Origin: Proteobacteria bacterium DTSAM18
GTDB lineage: Bacteria > Myxococcota_A > UBA796 > GCA-2862545
Direction: 5' to 3'
Assembly (NCBI GenBank): GCA_028767165.1
Contig: JARACJ010000007.1
Coordinates: 186,001-250,000 of the forward strand
DNA length: 64,000 nucleotides
Shown: one piece after another, positions 18,988 to 27,156 of the stretch
How positions within the stretch are numbered: the first letter of the stretch is position 1
Layout: each line of letters starts with the position of its first letter
Position numbers and translations under genes: made by a program
Notes under the pieces: generated by a model
Seen by the model: the letters and a program-made list of their open reading frames with translations, nothing else
Told to the model about the DNA's origin: nothing
The model's database searches: none

Positions 18988-19488
18988 ATGACGGACATCA
19001 AGTGGGTCCTCGCGGCGACGCTTGGCCTGGGCGTAGGGCTGCACCCATCCCAGGCGGAGGCGTGCGCGCCGTCCTACTGGAACTACGACCTGACCTCCCT
19101 TCCGGCGTGCGTGGACGTGGAGGGCGAGGCGGACTCGGCGGGCTGGACCGACGACACGGCCTTGTTCGCCGACGGTATCGCGCTGTCCAACGGGTGCGAG
19201 CACACCCTGTCGTTCACGGTGGTCCGTCCGGACGACGCCGAGGCGCCTGCCCCCATCCCGCCAGGGGAGACCGGCTTCATCCTGTGGGACGACCACATGC
19301 ACGTGTCCACGGCCATGACCTGGCACTTGGCGGACGACAGCGGCCCGCTCACCTTCGACGTGTCGGTGAACCCCTGTGGCTCGGTGGGCTCGGGCGGTTG
19401 CAGCGTGGTGGGCCCGACGGGGCTTCCCGCGGTGGGCGGCCTGGTGGTGTTCGGGTTGTGGGGGCTGGGGCGTCGGCGGCGCAGCTAG
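18988..19488 (+). CDS. secreted protein with MYXO-CTERM-like sorting tail
   Basis: The 166-residue product begins with a signal peptide (WVLAATLGLGVGLHPSQAEA) and ends with a tripartite tail: GSGGCSVVG, a hydrophobic stretch (LPAVGGLVVFGLWGLG) and the terminal cluster RRRRS. This layout is that of MYXO-CTERM sorting signals, in which the Cys is thought to be lipidated and the tail removed. The mature part is about 110 residues with two or three further Cys (EACAPSYW, SLPACVD, SNGCEHT). Function unknown, surface location likely. Its TAG overlaps the stop codon of the convergent metalloprotease gene. Confidence 0.75.
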   Translation: MTDIKWVLAATLGLGVGLHPSQAEACAPSYWNYDLTSLPACVDVEGEADSAGWTDDTALFADGIALSNGCEHTLSFTVVRPDDAEAPAPIPPGETGFILWDDHMHVSTAMTWHLADDSGPLTFDVSVNPCGSVGSGGCSVVGPTGLPAVGGLVVFGLWGLGRRRRS

Positions 19489-20744
19489 CGGGAGAGCATG
19501 TCGATGGCGGCCAGGGCCTGCTTCAGTGCGGCGATGTGGCCCCCACGTTCGAACCAGGCGGCGGCTTCCGGGTAGGCCCGCCTGTAGCCTTCCGGATCCT
19601 CGTGCCACCAGGCAAAGGCCTCGGCGAAACTCTCGCCGGCGTCGGTTCGGCCGTACTCGGTGGGGCCTTCGAGGACGCCTGGGATGCGGGCGTAGGTGTG
19701 GACGATCGGCCCTGGTGTTCCGAGTGCCTCGATCAGCTCGACCTGGCGATGGAGCACGTCGGAACGTCGTGACAAGGCATCGTGCTCGTTGTCGTAGACC
19801 TCCATCTCGCGTTGGTATAGTTCGCGCTTCTTCCGGTAGGAACTGCTGCTCGAGAAGCTGGTGCCGGAGCCCATGTGGTTGAGTTGACCTCGCAGGCGAT
19901 CGAGCCGATGGGACCGTGCGGCCTGCACAAGGCGGCGCTCTTCGAATTCCTCGACCGCCAGCATGTGACGTGCTTCCAGGTACCGGGCGGGCCTCGCAGC
20001 GAATGCATGACCGAACTCATGCAGGATCGTTCCGGTGACGGAAGGCATGGGGGCGGAAGCGGGGCCCACGAACACCTGTTCCGCCCCCTTGAAGGCCGAG
20101 TTGTAGATCTCGACATGGTTGAGCGAGTCCGTGCCTCCACCGAAGTACTTTCCGGCCGCCCCGTCCTCAGGGTCCGGATCCACCATGGAACGAACGATGC
20201 TCGACAGGTCGGTGATGATGTCGAGCTCGGTAGGGGTCAGCAGACCAAGGGCTGCATCGAGCGAGGCGAGAGCATGGGGGTCCCAGGGGGCTCCTTCCTC
20301 CTCGGCGAGCGCATTCAGTCCCCACTTCCTCTTGATCTTGCTCACGGGAGCATTCGAGATGAACGAAACAGGTTTCTCGGTGTATTCCACCAACGCCGTC
20401 TGCCCTTGGACGTCGACCGCCACCGGCAGGATGCCCAGGGTGTCGACATCCACGAGGCGACGCGACCTGAGGTGGTCCGCCCAATCGGGTCTGTCAGGCA
20501 GGTTGGCCAGCGTTGCGGCAACGGCTGCGGGCAGGTCGCTCTCCAGGAGATCCTCGTTGTCGATGAGTCGGCGCTCGTAGGTCACGGACGTGATCCCCAA
20601 CTCGTGTAGCCGTGCTTGCGCGGAGCGAAGCCAGCCATGCGTATGGGAGGGGTCGACGCTGGGGGGAGGACCCGCGTGAGCCCGGAGCCCCATGCTGATC
20701 GCCAGGTAGACGACCAGGTTTCGAACCACGCGAATTGTCGGCAT
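19485..20744 (-). CDS. exported HExxH metalloprotease (gluzincin, ATLF-like)
   Basis: The start at 20744 gives a signal sequence (MPTIRVVRNLVVYLAISMGL, cleaved near AHA-GPPP). The zinc motif is TILHEFGHAFAAR, and GESFAEAFAWWHEDP some 100 residues later supplies a third glutamate ligand in the manner of anthrax-lethal-factor-like (ATLF) gluzincins. Between them lies a charged helical insertion (EEFEERRLVQAARSHRLDRL). The 419-residue protein is probably periplasmic or secreted. Codon third positions are less GC-biased than neighbours, hinting at transfer. Its stop overlaps that of the preceding convergent gene. Confidence 0.7.
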   Translation of the reverse strand: MPTIRVVRNLVVYLAISMGLRAHAGPPPSVDPSHTHGWLRSAQARLHELGITSVTYERRLIDNEDLLESDLPAAVAATLANLPDRPDWADHLRSRRLVDVDTLGILPVAVDVQGQTALVEYTEKPVSFISNAPVSKIKRKWGLNALAEEEGAPWDPHALASLDAALGLLTPTELDIITDLSSIVRSMVDPDPEDGAAGKYFGGGTDSLNHVEIYNSAFKGAEQVFVGPASAPMPSVTGTILHEFGHAFAARPARYLEARHMLAVEEFEERRLVQAARSHRLDRLRGQLNHMGSGTSFSSSSSYRKKRELYQREMEVYDNEHDALSRRSDVLHRQVELIEALGTPGPIVHTYARIPGVLEGPTEYGRTDAGESFAEAFAWWHEDPEGYRRAYPEAAAWFERGGHIAALKQALAAIDMLSR

Positions 20745-21104
20745 CGTTCCCCCGAACCAGCTCCCCGGACACTCGATGTCACGCGGATGGCTTCGGGTAT
20801 CGATGGTCGTGGCCTGGACTTGAAGGAAGCTTGGTTGAGACCGTGGAACGGGCCTCATGGGAGGACCAGCAGGACAGTAGGCTAGAACAACCGCCCCGCC
20901 AGATCCGGCAGCCACGCCGCCCACAGGATGTCGCCGTACAGCACGTGTCCGACGCGGCGTCGTGAAGGCCTCTGGTGGGGATGGGCAACATGGAATGCGC
21001 CCGAAACCCTGTTGACGAGAGAGTCGATTGCCTGGGAACATCCATGGCTCATCGTGAACGCCAACACGCGTGCACCAGACGAGCCAATGCTCGAGGAGGC
21101 CCAC
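20745..21104. other. intergenic region with displaced copy of prepilin peptidase 3' end
   Basis: This 360-base stretch between two divergent genes holds the left copy of a 69-bp direct repeat (20884-20952) and otherwise nothing that I can assign. On the minus strand the repeat still encodes the last residues of the prepilin peptidase (YGDILWAAWLPDLAGRLF), but without a gene in front of it. Confidence 0.7.
20884..20952 (+). repeat. 69-bp direct repeat, left copy
   Basis: It is identical, base for base, to 22031-22099 (offset 1147). It carries a detached copy of the final ~22 codons of the prepilin peptidase gene in the minus orientation. The flanking bases differ on both sides. Confidence 0.9.
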
Positions 21105-21902
21105 GTGACGAACCACTTTTCCGCCATCGGATTCCGGGTGGAGAGTCAGGAAGACGTCCACGCACTGGAGCTCCTTGTCGCGTCCGACTCCCAGCACATC
21201 AGGTCACGCTCGGGTTCCTATCTGCGATGGAACGGGCCATGCGGGGCGGAGCTGTGGGTACAATTCGACAAGCAACGTCAGCTGATCGGCATGACACCAC
21301 ACTTTGCAGGCCGGTCCACCGTGCAACTGCGCGTATCGTCTCGACTTCATCGCCAGATCGATAGCGCCCTGGAATGCGCGTTCATGACAACGACGTGCGC
21401 TTCCGATGATGAGGAGACTGGCATTCCGGTCGTGTTCGATGCACCGGACGCAGATCTTCACCACCAGGTTGGCGTTCCTTGTGAGGTAGGCGTGCAGCTC
21501 ACCGCGTTCGGGCACAATGTGAAGGTGTACCGGTCGCAGGAAGAGTTCCACGAAGACCAGGGTGAGGGGTCGACCCGGTTCGCACCGGTGTGTTTCATCC
21601 CGACAGGCACATTCAGTCTTGGCTCGACGCCGCGTGCGTTTCCGGAGGCCATCGCCTTCATGAACGGGATTGTGGTCGAGAGCTCCACCTTCCGAAACAC
21701 CCACACGGGACTGCCTTTCCATTGGGCTCTTGTACGTCTGCCCATCGGGACCGTTGATGTGGTGCTCGATGCATCGGACGTCGACAGGGCGCCTGATGTG
21801 GGTGGCGTGGTGTCAGGAGAATTCTGGCTCGCCGGAAAGCTCGGGGCGTACCCTCATCGACCCGTGCCATGGTATCGGCGGATTTTTGGGGCCTTCGCCT
21901 GA
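21105..21902 (+). CDS. conserved hypothetical protein in direct-repeat cassette
   Basis: GTG 21105 is chosen because GAGGAGG lies just upstream (21093-21099). An in-frame ATG at 21087 lacks a ribosome site. The 265-residue product has no signal or membrane helix. It reads as a beta-rich soluble protein with HFSAIGFRVESQEDVHAL near the N-terminus and GAELWVQFDKQRQLIGMTPH; towards the end it has PHRPVPWYRRIFGAFA. It resembles hypothetical proteins I recall from scattered actinobacteria and myxobacteria, with no known function. It sits between 69-bp direct repeats and its codon bias is milder than its neighbours, both signs of insertion. Confidence 0.65.
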   Translation: MTNHFSAIGFRVESQEDVHALELLVASDSQHIRSRSGSYLRWNGPCGAELWVQFDKQRQLIGMTPHFAGRSTVQLRVSSRLHRQIDSALECAFMTTTCASDDEETGIPVVFDAPDADLHHQVGVPCEVGVQLTAFGHNVKVYRSQEEFHEDQGEGSTRFAPVCFIPTGTFSLGSTPRAFPEAIAFMNGIVVESSTFRNTHTGLPFHWALVRLPIGTVDVVLDASDVDRAPDVGGVVSGEFWLAGKLGAYPHRPVPWYRRIFGAFA

Positions 21903-22028
21903 TTTGCGGCCTGGCGTGCCAACAGGACTCGTTCATTGGCTGCCGTGGGACGGGAGGTCGGTGCATGACCAGCGGTGGGCGTGCCCGGCCCGTACTCTGG
22001 AGCTTCCGGCACATGGCCGCCGCTTCCG

Positions 22029-22868
22029 TCAGAACAACCGCCCCGCCAGATCCGGCAGCCACGCCGCCCACAGGATGTCGCCGTACAGCACGTGTCCGAT
22101 CCCCCCGACCGCCAGGAAGGGGGCGAAGGGCACGGCGAGGTTGCGCCGGGCGATGGCGATGGCGACGATGCCGAGCAGCACGCCGATGACGGACGCCCCG
22201 AACAGCGCCGAGAACATGTGGGGCGCCACGCCGAGGAAGCTGCCCATCATGGCCGCCAGTCGGACGTCGCCCCAGGCCAGGCCCTCGCGGCCGGTGACCA
22301 GCAGCCACCCCAGCGACAGCGCGCCGAGCAGTCCGCCCCACACGCCTGCGCCCAGCAGGGCCATCTTCCAGCCCACCCCGAGCCAGCCGGTGTAGCCGAC
22401 GGCCTGCAGCAGGCCGTGCAGGCCGATGCCCACCGGGACCGCGTAGATGGAGGCGCCGGCGGGGATGATCCGGCCGCGGATGTCGGTCCAGGCGGAGGCG
22501 AGCAGCAGGCAGGTGAAGGTGAAGAACACGCCCCAGGCCAGCATGTGGCCCACGTCGAGCTCGGCGGAGGAGGGGACCATGCGCTTGAACATCAGCCAGG
22601 ACAGCAGCCCCGTGGTGGCCTCGACCAGGGGGTATTGGGGGCTGATGGGGGCGTTGCAGTGGCGGCAGCGGCCCTTGAGGAGCAGCCAGGACACCACGGG
22701 GATGTTGTCCTTCGGCGCGATGGGCGTGTGGCACACCGGGCAGCCGGAGCCGCCACGGACCACGGAGCGGCCCTCGGGCACGCGGAGGATGACCACGTTC
22801 AGGAAGCTGCCGATGGCGAGGCCGAGCAGCAGGGCGGTCAGGTGGTACAGCGCGTACAGGGCGGCCAA
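22029..22868 (-). CDS. pilD: prepilin peptidase (type IV leader peptidase)
   Basis: The product of 279 residues has the full bifunctional architecture. It starts with LGLAIGSFLNVVILRVP, followed by two CxxC pairs (GCPVCHTPIA and CRHCNAPIS). The two catalytic aspartates lie in SAWTDIRGRIIP and LAWGDVRLAAMMG, and about eight membrane helices complete it. It cleaves and N-methylates type IV pilin or pseudopilin precursors in the inner membrane. A TTG at 22868 is the start: GGAGG lies six bases upstream and no ATG or GTG fits. The last ~22 codons are duplicated at 20884-20952. It diverges from the Ser/Arg-rich protein gene. Confidence 0.92.
   Translation of the reverse strand: MAALYALYHLTALLLGLAIGSFLNVVILRVPEGRSVVRGGSGCPVCHTPIAPKDNIPVVSWLLLKGRCRHCNAPISPQYPLVEATTGLLSWLMFKRMVPSSAELDVGHMLAWGVFFTFTCLLLASAWTDIRGRIIPAGASIYAVPVGIGLHGLLQAVGYTGWLGVGWKMALLGAGVWGGLLGALSLGWLLVTGREGLAWGDVRLAAMMGSFLGVAPHMFSALFGASVIGVLLGIVAIAIARRNLAVPFAPFLAVGGIGHVLYGDILWAAWLPDLAGRLF
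22031..22099 (+). repeat. 69-bp direct repeat, right copy (in situ 3' end of pilD)
   Basis: This is the functional 3' end of the prepilin peptidase gene and is identical to 20884-20952. The 1,147-bp repeat unit between the copies carries the unknown gene at 21105-21902. Confidence 0.9.
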
Positions 22869-22991
22869 GGGGGTCCTCCGGTGGGCGGAGTGTAACCCGG
22901 GCGGTCCGAGCGCTACCCGGGCTGGATTTCCTTGACTGTGGATTGAATGGATGACGGGGGAGGGCGTCATGAGCCGGCAGAGAGGTTTGTG

Positions 22992-25118
22992 ATGCCGATT
23001 CGATCTTCCATGTGGCTGCTGCTGGTGTTGTCCCTGTCGTCCGAGGCGTTGGCCGGGGGCCAGGGGAGTGCTTCGTCCAGGCCGTCCGCGTCGGCGTCGG
23101 CGGGCCGGGGCGCTTCGGGTGCCCGGAGTGCTTCGGCTTCTCGGGGCGCTTCCTCTTCTCGGAGTGCTTCGGCTTCTCGTGACGCTTCCTCTTCCCGGAG
23201 TGCGTCCTCCTCCCGGAGTGCTTCCTCTTCCCGGAATGCTTCGGCTTCTCGGGGCGCTTCTTCTTCCCGGAGTGCGGCGCCTTCCCGTGGGGCGGCACCT
23301 TCTCGAAGTGCGGCGCCTTCTCGCGGGGCGGCACCCTCCCGTAGCGCCGCGCCTTCCCATGGGGCGGCACCTTCCCGAAGCGCCTCGGCGGGTCGGGGCC
23401 AGGGCGGAGCAAGCCCCGCCCCTACGTCCGCATCGCCTCGTGCCTCGGCTTCGCGGGGGGCGCCTTCTCGCAGTGCCGCGCCTGCCCGCAGTGCCGCGCC
23501 TGCTCGCGGTGCTGCGCCTTCCAGCCATGCCTCGACGAGCAGGGGCCAGGGCGGGGCAAACCCCGCCCGTACGTCCGCACCGCCTCGTGTCTCGACGTCC
23601 CATGGTGCCGCGCCTTCTCGCAGTGCCGCGCCGTCCTCCAGCGCTTCGGCGGGTCGGGGCCAGGGCGGAGCAAGCCCCGCCCCTACGTCCGCATCGCCTC
23701 GTGCCTCGGCTTCGCGGGGGGCGCCTTCCTGGTCGGCTTCGGCCTCCCGGGGTGGCTCCGGCTCCTCCAGCGCGGGTCGTCCGTCCACCAGCAGCCGGCC
23801 GTCCTCTTCGGGCAAGCCGTCGAGCGCGGGGCGTCCGTCTTCGAGCAGCCGCCCGTCCTCCGCCGGCCGTCCTTCCTCCGCCGGCAAGCCGTCCAGTGCA
23901 GGTCGCCCGTCGTCCGCCGGACGCCCGTCGAGCAGCTCCCGTCCCTCCTCGGCGGGCCGCCCCTCCAGCAGCAACCGCCCGTCCTCGGCCGGTCGCCCCT
24001 CCAGTGCGGGCCGTCCGTCCTCGGGTCCCTCCAACGCCAACCGCGGCGCGACCCACCACAACGGCCGGACCGTCGTGAACCGCCACACGACCGTGAACCG
24101 CAACGTCACGATCAACCGCACCGTCGTCGGTCGCACCTCGCGCCCGGTGAACGTCACCCGCACCGTGGTCCACGGCAGCCGTCCCAAGCACGCCACCCGG
24201 TCCTACAACCGCACCTCCACCGTGCGCTACCGGCCGCCCCACCGCACCTACGACGTGCGCTACGCCCGCCCGCACCACCGCTACGTGCGCCGCCACCCCT
24301 CGGTGGTCTACGGCCCGCCGGCCCGGGTGAGCTACCGGCCCTACTACAGCCACTACTACGTGCACCCCTGGTACCGCAGCGTGCACATGACCACGGCCGT
24401 GGTGTCCTTCAGCTTCGCCACCTACGCCTACGATCCCTACTGGACCCCGCCGGCCCGGGTCGGCTGGACCTGGGTGCCCGCCTACACCACCCACGCGGGC
24501 ATCTACACCCCCGGCTACTGGCAGCCCCAGCAGGCCGCCCCGGTGGGCACGGTCTACGAGCCCGGGTTCTGGGTCGACGACGTCTACGTGGACGGTTTCT
24601 ACCGCACCGAGCGGCGCACCGACGGCGACTGGTCCTGGAACGAGGGCTACTACCTCGACGACGGCACCTACGTCCGTGGCTACTGGTCGCCCAACGAGCG
24701 GGCCCCGGAGGGCTTCGTCTTCGAGCCCGGCTTCTGGGACGGCGAGACCTGGGTCGACGGCTTCTACCGCCCCCAGTACCGCTCCGGCTACCAGTGGGTG
24801 AGCGCCTGGTACGACGCCGACGGCGCGTTCCACGCCGGCTACTGGCAGCCCGACGAGACCGTCGACGGCTTCACCTGGATCGCCGGCTGGTTCGACGGCC
24901 AGCAGTGGGTCGAGGGCTACTGGGTCCGCGACGACGAGTACTACGACGCCGATCTGAGCGACTGGCAGCCCGCCGAGGGCTACGACGATGGCTGGGAGGT
25001 CTACGGCTACGGTGACGGCGAGATCCTCTACGAGGGCGAGCCCGAGTACTACGACGAGAACCAGCAGTGGGTCGAGATCGAGCCGGAGGGCGTGGAGCTC
25101 GGCATTCCGGTCAACTGA
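22992..25118 (+). CDS. secreted Ser/Ala/Arg-rich protein with WxxGxW-like repeats
   Basis: The 708-residue product starts at ATG 22992 with a signal peptide (MPIRSSMWLLLVLSLSSEALA). Residues of about 22-345 are low-complexity, made of ASRGASSSRSA-, APSRSAAPSRGA- and PSSAGRPSS-type repeats. A short basic segment follows (TVNRNVTINRTVVGR). The C-terminal ~250 residues are rich in Trp, Tyr and Gly with repeats such as GYWQPQQAAPVGTVYEPGFW, APEGFVFEPGFWDGETWVDG and DGFTWIAGWFDGQQWVEGYW, spaced like the WxxGxW/YxWGxW repeat proteins of proteobacteria. It is probably an extracytoplasmic, surface or matrix protein. Three palindromic repeat units lie within its reading frame. Confidence 0.75.
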   Translation: MPIRSSMWLLLVLSLSSEALAGGQGSASSRPSASASAGRGASGARSASASRGASSSRSASASRDASSSRSASSSRSASSSRNASASRGASSSRSAAPSRGAAPSRSAAPSRGAAPSRSAAPSHGAAPSRSASAGRGQGGASPAPTSASPRASASRGAPSRSAAPARSAAPARGAAPSSHASTSRGQGGANPARTSAPPRVSTSHGAAPSRSAAPSSSASAGRGQGGASPAPTSASPRASASRGAPSWSASASRGGSGSSSAGRPSTSSRPSSSGKPSSAGRPSSSSRPSSAGRPSSAGKPSSAGRPSSAGRPSSSSRPSSAGRPSSSNRPSSAGRPSSAGRPSSGPSNANRGATHHNGRTVVNRHTTVNRNVTINRTVVGRTSRPVNVTRTVVHGSRPKHATRSYNRTSTVRYRPPHRTYDVRYARPHHRYVRRHPSVVYGPPARVSYRPYYSHYYVHPWYRSVHMTTAVVSFSFATYAYDPYWTPPARVGWTWVPAYTTHAGIYTPGYWQPQQAAPVGTVYEPGFWVDDVYVDGFYRTERRTDGDWSWNEGYYLDDGTYVRGYWSPNERAPEGFVFEPGFWDGETWVDGFYRPQYRSGYQWVSAWYDADGAFHAGYWQPDETVDGFTWIAGWFDGQQWVEGYWVRDDEYYDADLSDWQPAEGYDDGWEVYGYGDGEILYEGEPEYYDENQQWVEIEPEGVELGIPVN
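23385..23467 (+). repeat. 83-bp intragenic direct repeat, copy 1
   Basis: It is identical to 23646-23728 at an offset of 261 bases (87 codons), so the reading frame is kept. It encodes SAGRGQGGASPAPTSA and following residues. Confidence 0.9.
23402..23421 (+). repeat. GC palindrome inside coding sequence, unit 1
   Basis: GGGCGGAGCAAGCCCCGCCC forms an 8-bp stem with one mismatch and a 4-base loop. Related palindromes occur as dispersed intergenic repeats in many GC-rich genomes; here it is translated as part of GRGQGGASPAPT. Confidence 0.6.
23549..23568 (+). repeat. GC palindrome inside coding sequence, unit 2
   Basis: GGGCGGGG-CAAA-CCCCGCCC is a perfect 8-bp stem with a 4-base loop, read through as SRGQGGANPARTS. 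It is the most intact of the three units. Confidence 0.7.
23646..23728 (+). repeat. 83-bp intragenic direct repeat, copy 2
   Basis: Second copy of 23385-23467; it contains the third palindrome unit at 23663-23682. The exact match suggests a recent in-frame duplication or conversion. Confidence 0.9.
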
Positions 25119-25126
25119 GGAAAGGC

Positions 25127-25152
25127 GGGTCCGCTTCGGAAGAAGCGGGCCC
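25127..25152. terminator. strong hairpin after the Ser/Arg-rich protein gene
   Basis: GGGTCCGCTTC pairs with GAAGCGGGCCC (one G-T position) over a GGAA tetraloop, then CTTGTCGT follows. It starts nine bases after the stop codon and looks like an intrinsic terminator with a poor T-run. Confidence 0.65.
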
Positions 25153-25230
25153 TTGTCGTATGCTCCCTGGGACCGAACCGGATGGACCGGTAGTGGGCCT
25201 CCGGCCCCGCCGTTGCCCAAGGGAGCGTGA

Positions 25231-26430
25231 TTGCACGACGTCGCGATCAACCTGGTGACCCTCGGGGGCATCCTGCTGGCCGGCCTGGCCGTCGAGATGC
25301 TCGGCGCCCGCACGAAGCTCCCCCGGGTCACGCTGCTGCTCCTCCTCGGGCTCCTCGTGGGCAGCTCGGGCTTCGGGTTGCTGCCGCTGCCGGTGGTGGA
25401 AGGGTTCGACATGGCGGCGGACCTGCTGCTGATGATGGTCGGCTTCCTCCTGGGCGAGAAGCTCACGCCCGCCACCCTCAAGGGTGCCGGTTGGGCGGTG
25501 CTGGCGGTGTCGGCGCTGGCGGCCCTCGGGGCCGTGCTGTGCGTGGGACTGGCGCTGTGGGCCCTCGGTGTGCCCGCCCACGTGGCCGTGTTGCTGGGCT
25601 GCATCGCGTCCGCCACGGCTCCGGCGGCCACGGTCGAGACGGTGCAGGAACACGGCTCGGACACCCCCTTCTCCCGCGTCCTCCTGGCGGTCGTGGCCGT
25701 CGACGATGGCTGGGCCCTGCTCATCTTCAGCTTCGGCGTGGCCTTCGCCCCCCAGCTGGCGGGAGAGGCCGTCGAGACGGCGGCGCTGTGGTTCGCCCTT
25801 CGGGACATCGGGGGCGCCCTGGTTCTCGGCGGTCTGCTGGGCGTGCCGGCGGCCTACTTCACCGGCCGTCTGCGGCCCGGTCGCCCGATGCTCACCGAGG
25901 CCCTCGGGCTCGTGCTGCTCTGTGGAGGCCTCGCCCTGTGGATGGACGTCTCCTTCATGCTCGCCCCGATGGCCATGGGGGCCGTGGTCGCCAACCTGGC
26001 CCGGCACCACGAGCGTCCGTTCCACGCGATCGAGCACATCGAGGCGCCGCTCATGATGGTGTTCTTCGTGCTGGCCGGCGCCTCCCTGGAGCTCGAGGCG
26101 GTGCGGGGCCTGGGCTTCATCGGCGTCGCCTACCTGCTGGCGAGGGTGCTGGGCAAGGTGGTCGGCGCAGCCCTCGGCGGTCGGGTCGGTCACGCGGGGC
26201 CCGCGGTACGTCGCTACATGGGGTGGGCGTTGCTGCCCCAGGCGGGCGTGGCCATCGGCATGGCGCTCGTGGCGGCGAGCCTGTTTCCGGCGTCGGCGGA
26301 GACGATCCTGCAGCTGGTGATCGGCACCACGGTGATCTTCGAGATCATCGGCCCGATCGGCACCCGGTGGGCGCTGGGGAAGGCGGACCTGATGGAGGGA
26401 CGTGCGGAGGTACAGGTGACGGCGGACTGA
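25231..26430 (+). CDS. CPA2-type cation:proton antiporter
   Basis: A TTG at 25231 after AAGGGAG starts this 399-residue membrane protein with 12 or so helices. It follows the KefB/NapA-like CPA2 pattern: LLLLLGLLVGSSGFGLL early, the discontinuous-helix region GCIASATAPAATVETVQEHG, and VVAVDDGWALLIFSFG carrying the conserved paired aspartates (DD) that bind the cation. It exchanges Na+ or K+ for protons across the inner membrane. There is no C-terminal RCK/TrkA domain, unlike KefB/C. It stops 15 bases short of the convergent TrmH-like gene. Confidence 0.88.
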   Translation: MHDVAINLVTLGGILLAGLAVEMLGARTKLPRVTLLLLLGLLVGSSGFGLLPLPVVEGFDMAADLLLMMVGFLLGEKLTPATLKGAGWAVLAVSALAALGAVLCVGLALWALGVPAHVAVLLGCIASATAPAATVETVQEHGSDTPFSRVLLAVVAVDDGWALLIFSFGVAFAPQLAGEAVETAALWFALRDIGGALVLGGLLGVPAAYFTGRLRPGRPMLTEALGLVLLCGGLALWMDVSFMLAPMAMGAVVANLARHHERPFHAIEHIEAPLMMVFFVLAGASLELEAVRGLGFIGVAYLLARVLGKVVGAALGGRVGHAGPAVRRYMGWALLPQAGVAIGMALVAASLFPASAETILQLVIGTTVIFEIIGPIGTRWALGKADLMEGRAEVQVTAD

Positions 26431-26445
26431 AGGGGAGGTCGGACC

Positions 26446-27090
26446 TTACTCCCGCCGGAGGACCTGCCCGAGGAGTTCGGTGGCCTGCCGCTCCGCCTCC
26501 ACCATCGGCAGCGTCTCCACGTCCCGCTGCAGCCACCCGGCGACCATCTCCTTCGCCACCAGCGGGTCGAGCAGGGCCTCCGGGCCGAGCTCCCGCCGCA
26601 CGCGGCTCGTGAGCACGTGGAGCGTCATGCCTGCCGCCGCGGACACGTTCAGGGACTGGCTCATGCCGTACATGCCGATGGTGATGACGCCGTCGGCCGC
26701 CTCACGGGCCTTGTCGGACACGCCCACCAGCTCGGCGCCCATCCACACCGCGACCGGCTGCTGCAGGGGCACGTCCGCGGGCTCCACCGGCGGCTCCGCA
26801 AAGTCGGCCACCCACAGCGCGAGGCCGTGGTCCTTCACCCATGCGATGGCCTCTTCGACCGTCTCGTGGTGGTGCAGGTTCAGCCAGTGGTGGCTTCCCT
26901 TGGCCGGACCCTTCGCCGCCTGGAACCGCTCTTCTCCCACCAGGTGCACGTGGTGGATCCCCAGTGCCTCGCAGGTGCGCAGCATCGCCGAGACGTTGTG
27001 GCGGTGGTGCATGTGCTCGAGCACGACGTGGACGTGGGTGATGCGGTGGGCGGCCACGAAGGCCAGCCGCTCCTGGCGTCGGGTGGGCAT
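26446..27090 (-). CDS. TrmH/SpoU-type RNA 2'-O-methyltransferase
   Basis: The 214-residue product has the SPOUT motifs in order: HNVSAMLRTCEALGIHHVHL (motif 1, with Asn and Arg of the active site), VAVWMGAELVGVSD (motif 2), and GMYGMSQSLNVSAAAGM (motif 3, forming the knot that binds SAM). It resembles tRNA (Gm18) 2'-O-methyltransferase TrmH, including the C-terminal helical extension. It acts on tRNA in the cytoplasm. It diverges from the YhbY gene, 66 bases away; both deal with structured RNA. Confidence 0.85.
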   Translation of the reverse strand: MPTRRQERLAFVAAHRITHVHVVLEHMHHRHNVSAMLRTCEALGIHHVHLVGEERFQAAKGPAKGSHHWLNLHHHETVEEAIAWVKDHGLALWVADFAEPPVEPADVPLQQPVAVWMGAELVGVSDKAREAADGVITIGMYGMSQSLNVSAAAGMTLHVLTSRVRRELGPEALLDPLVAKEMVAGWLQRDVETLPMVEAERQATELLGQVLRRE

Positions 27091-27156
27091 GATGTGCTCT
27101 CAGGGATACATGGGCCGTCCCGCTGTATCCCGATGCGGGCTGAGCGGAGGAAGACA

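Noticed and set aside
22029-25808. 1,259-codon minus-strand open frame covering pilD, the Ser/Arg-rich gene and the antiporter gene start
   Set aside because: Only its 3' 280 codons are the prepilin peptidase. The rest is the antisense shadow of GC-rich repeats and of a clear plus-strand gene.
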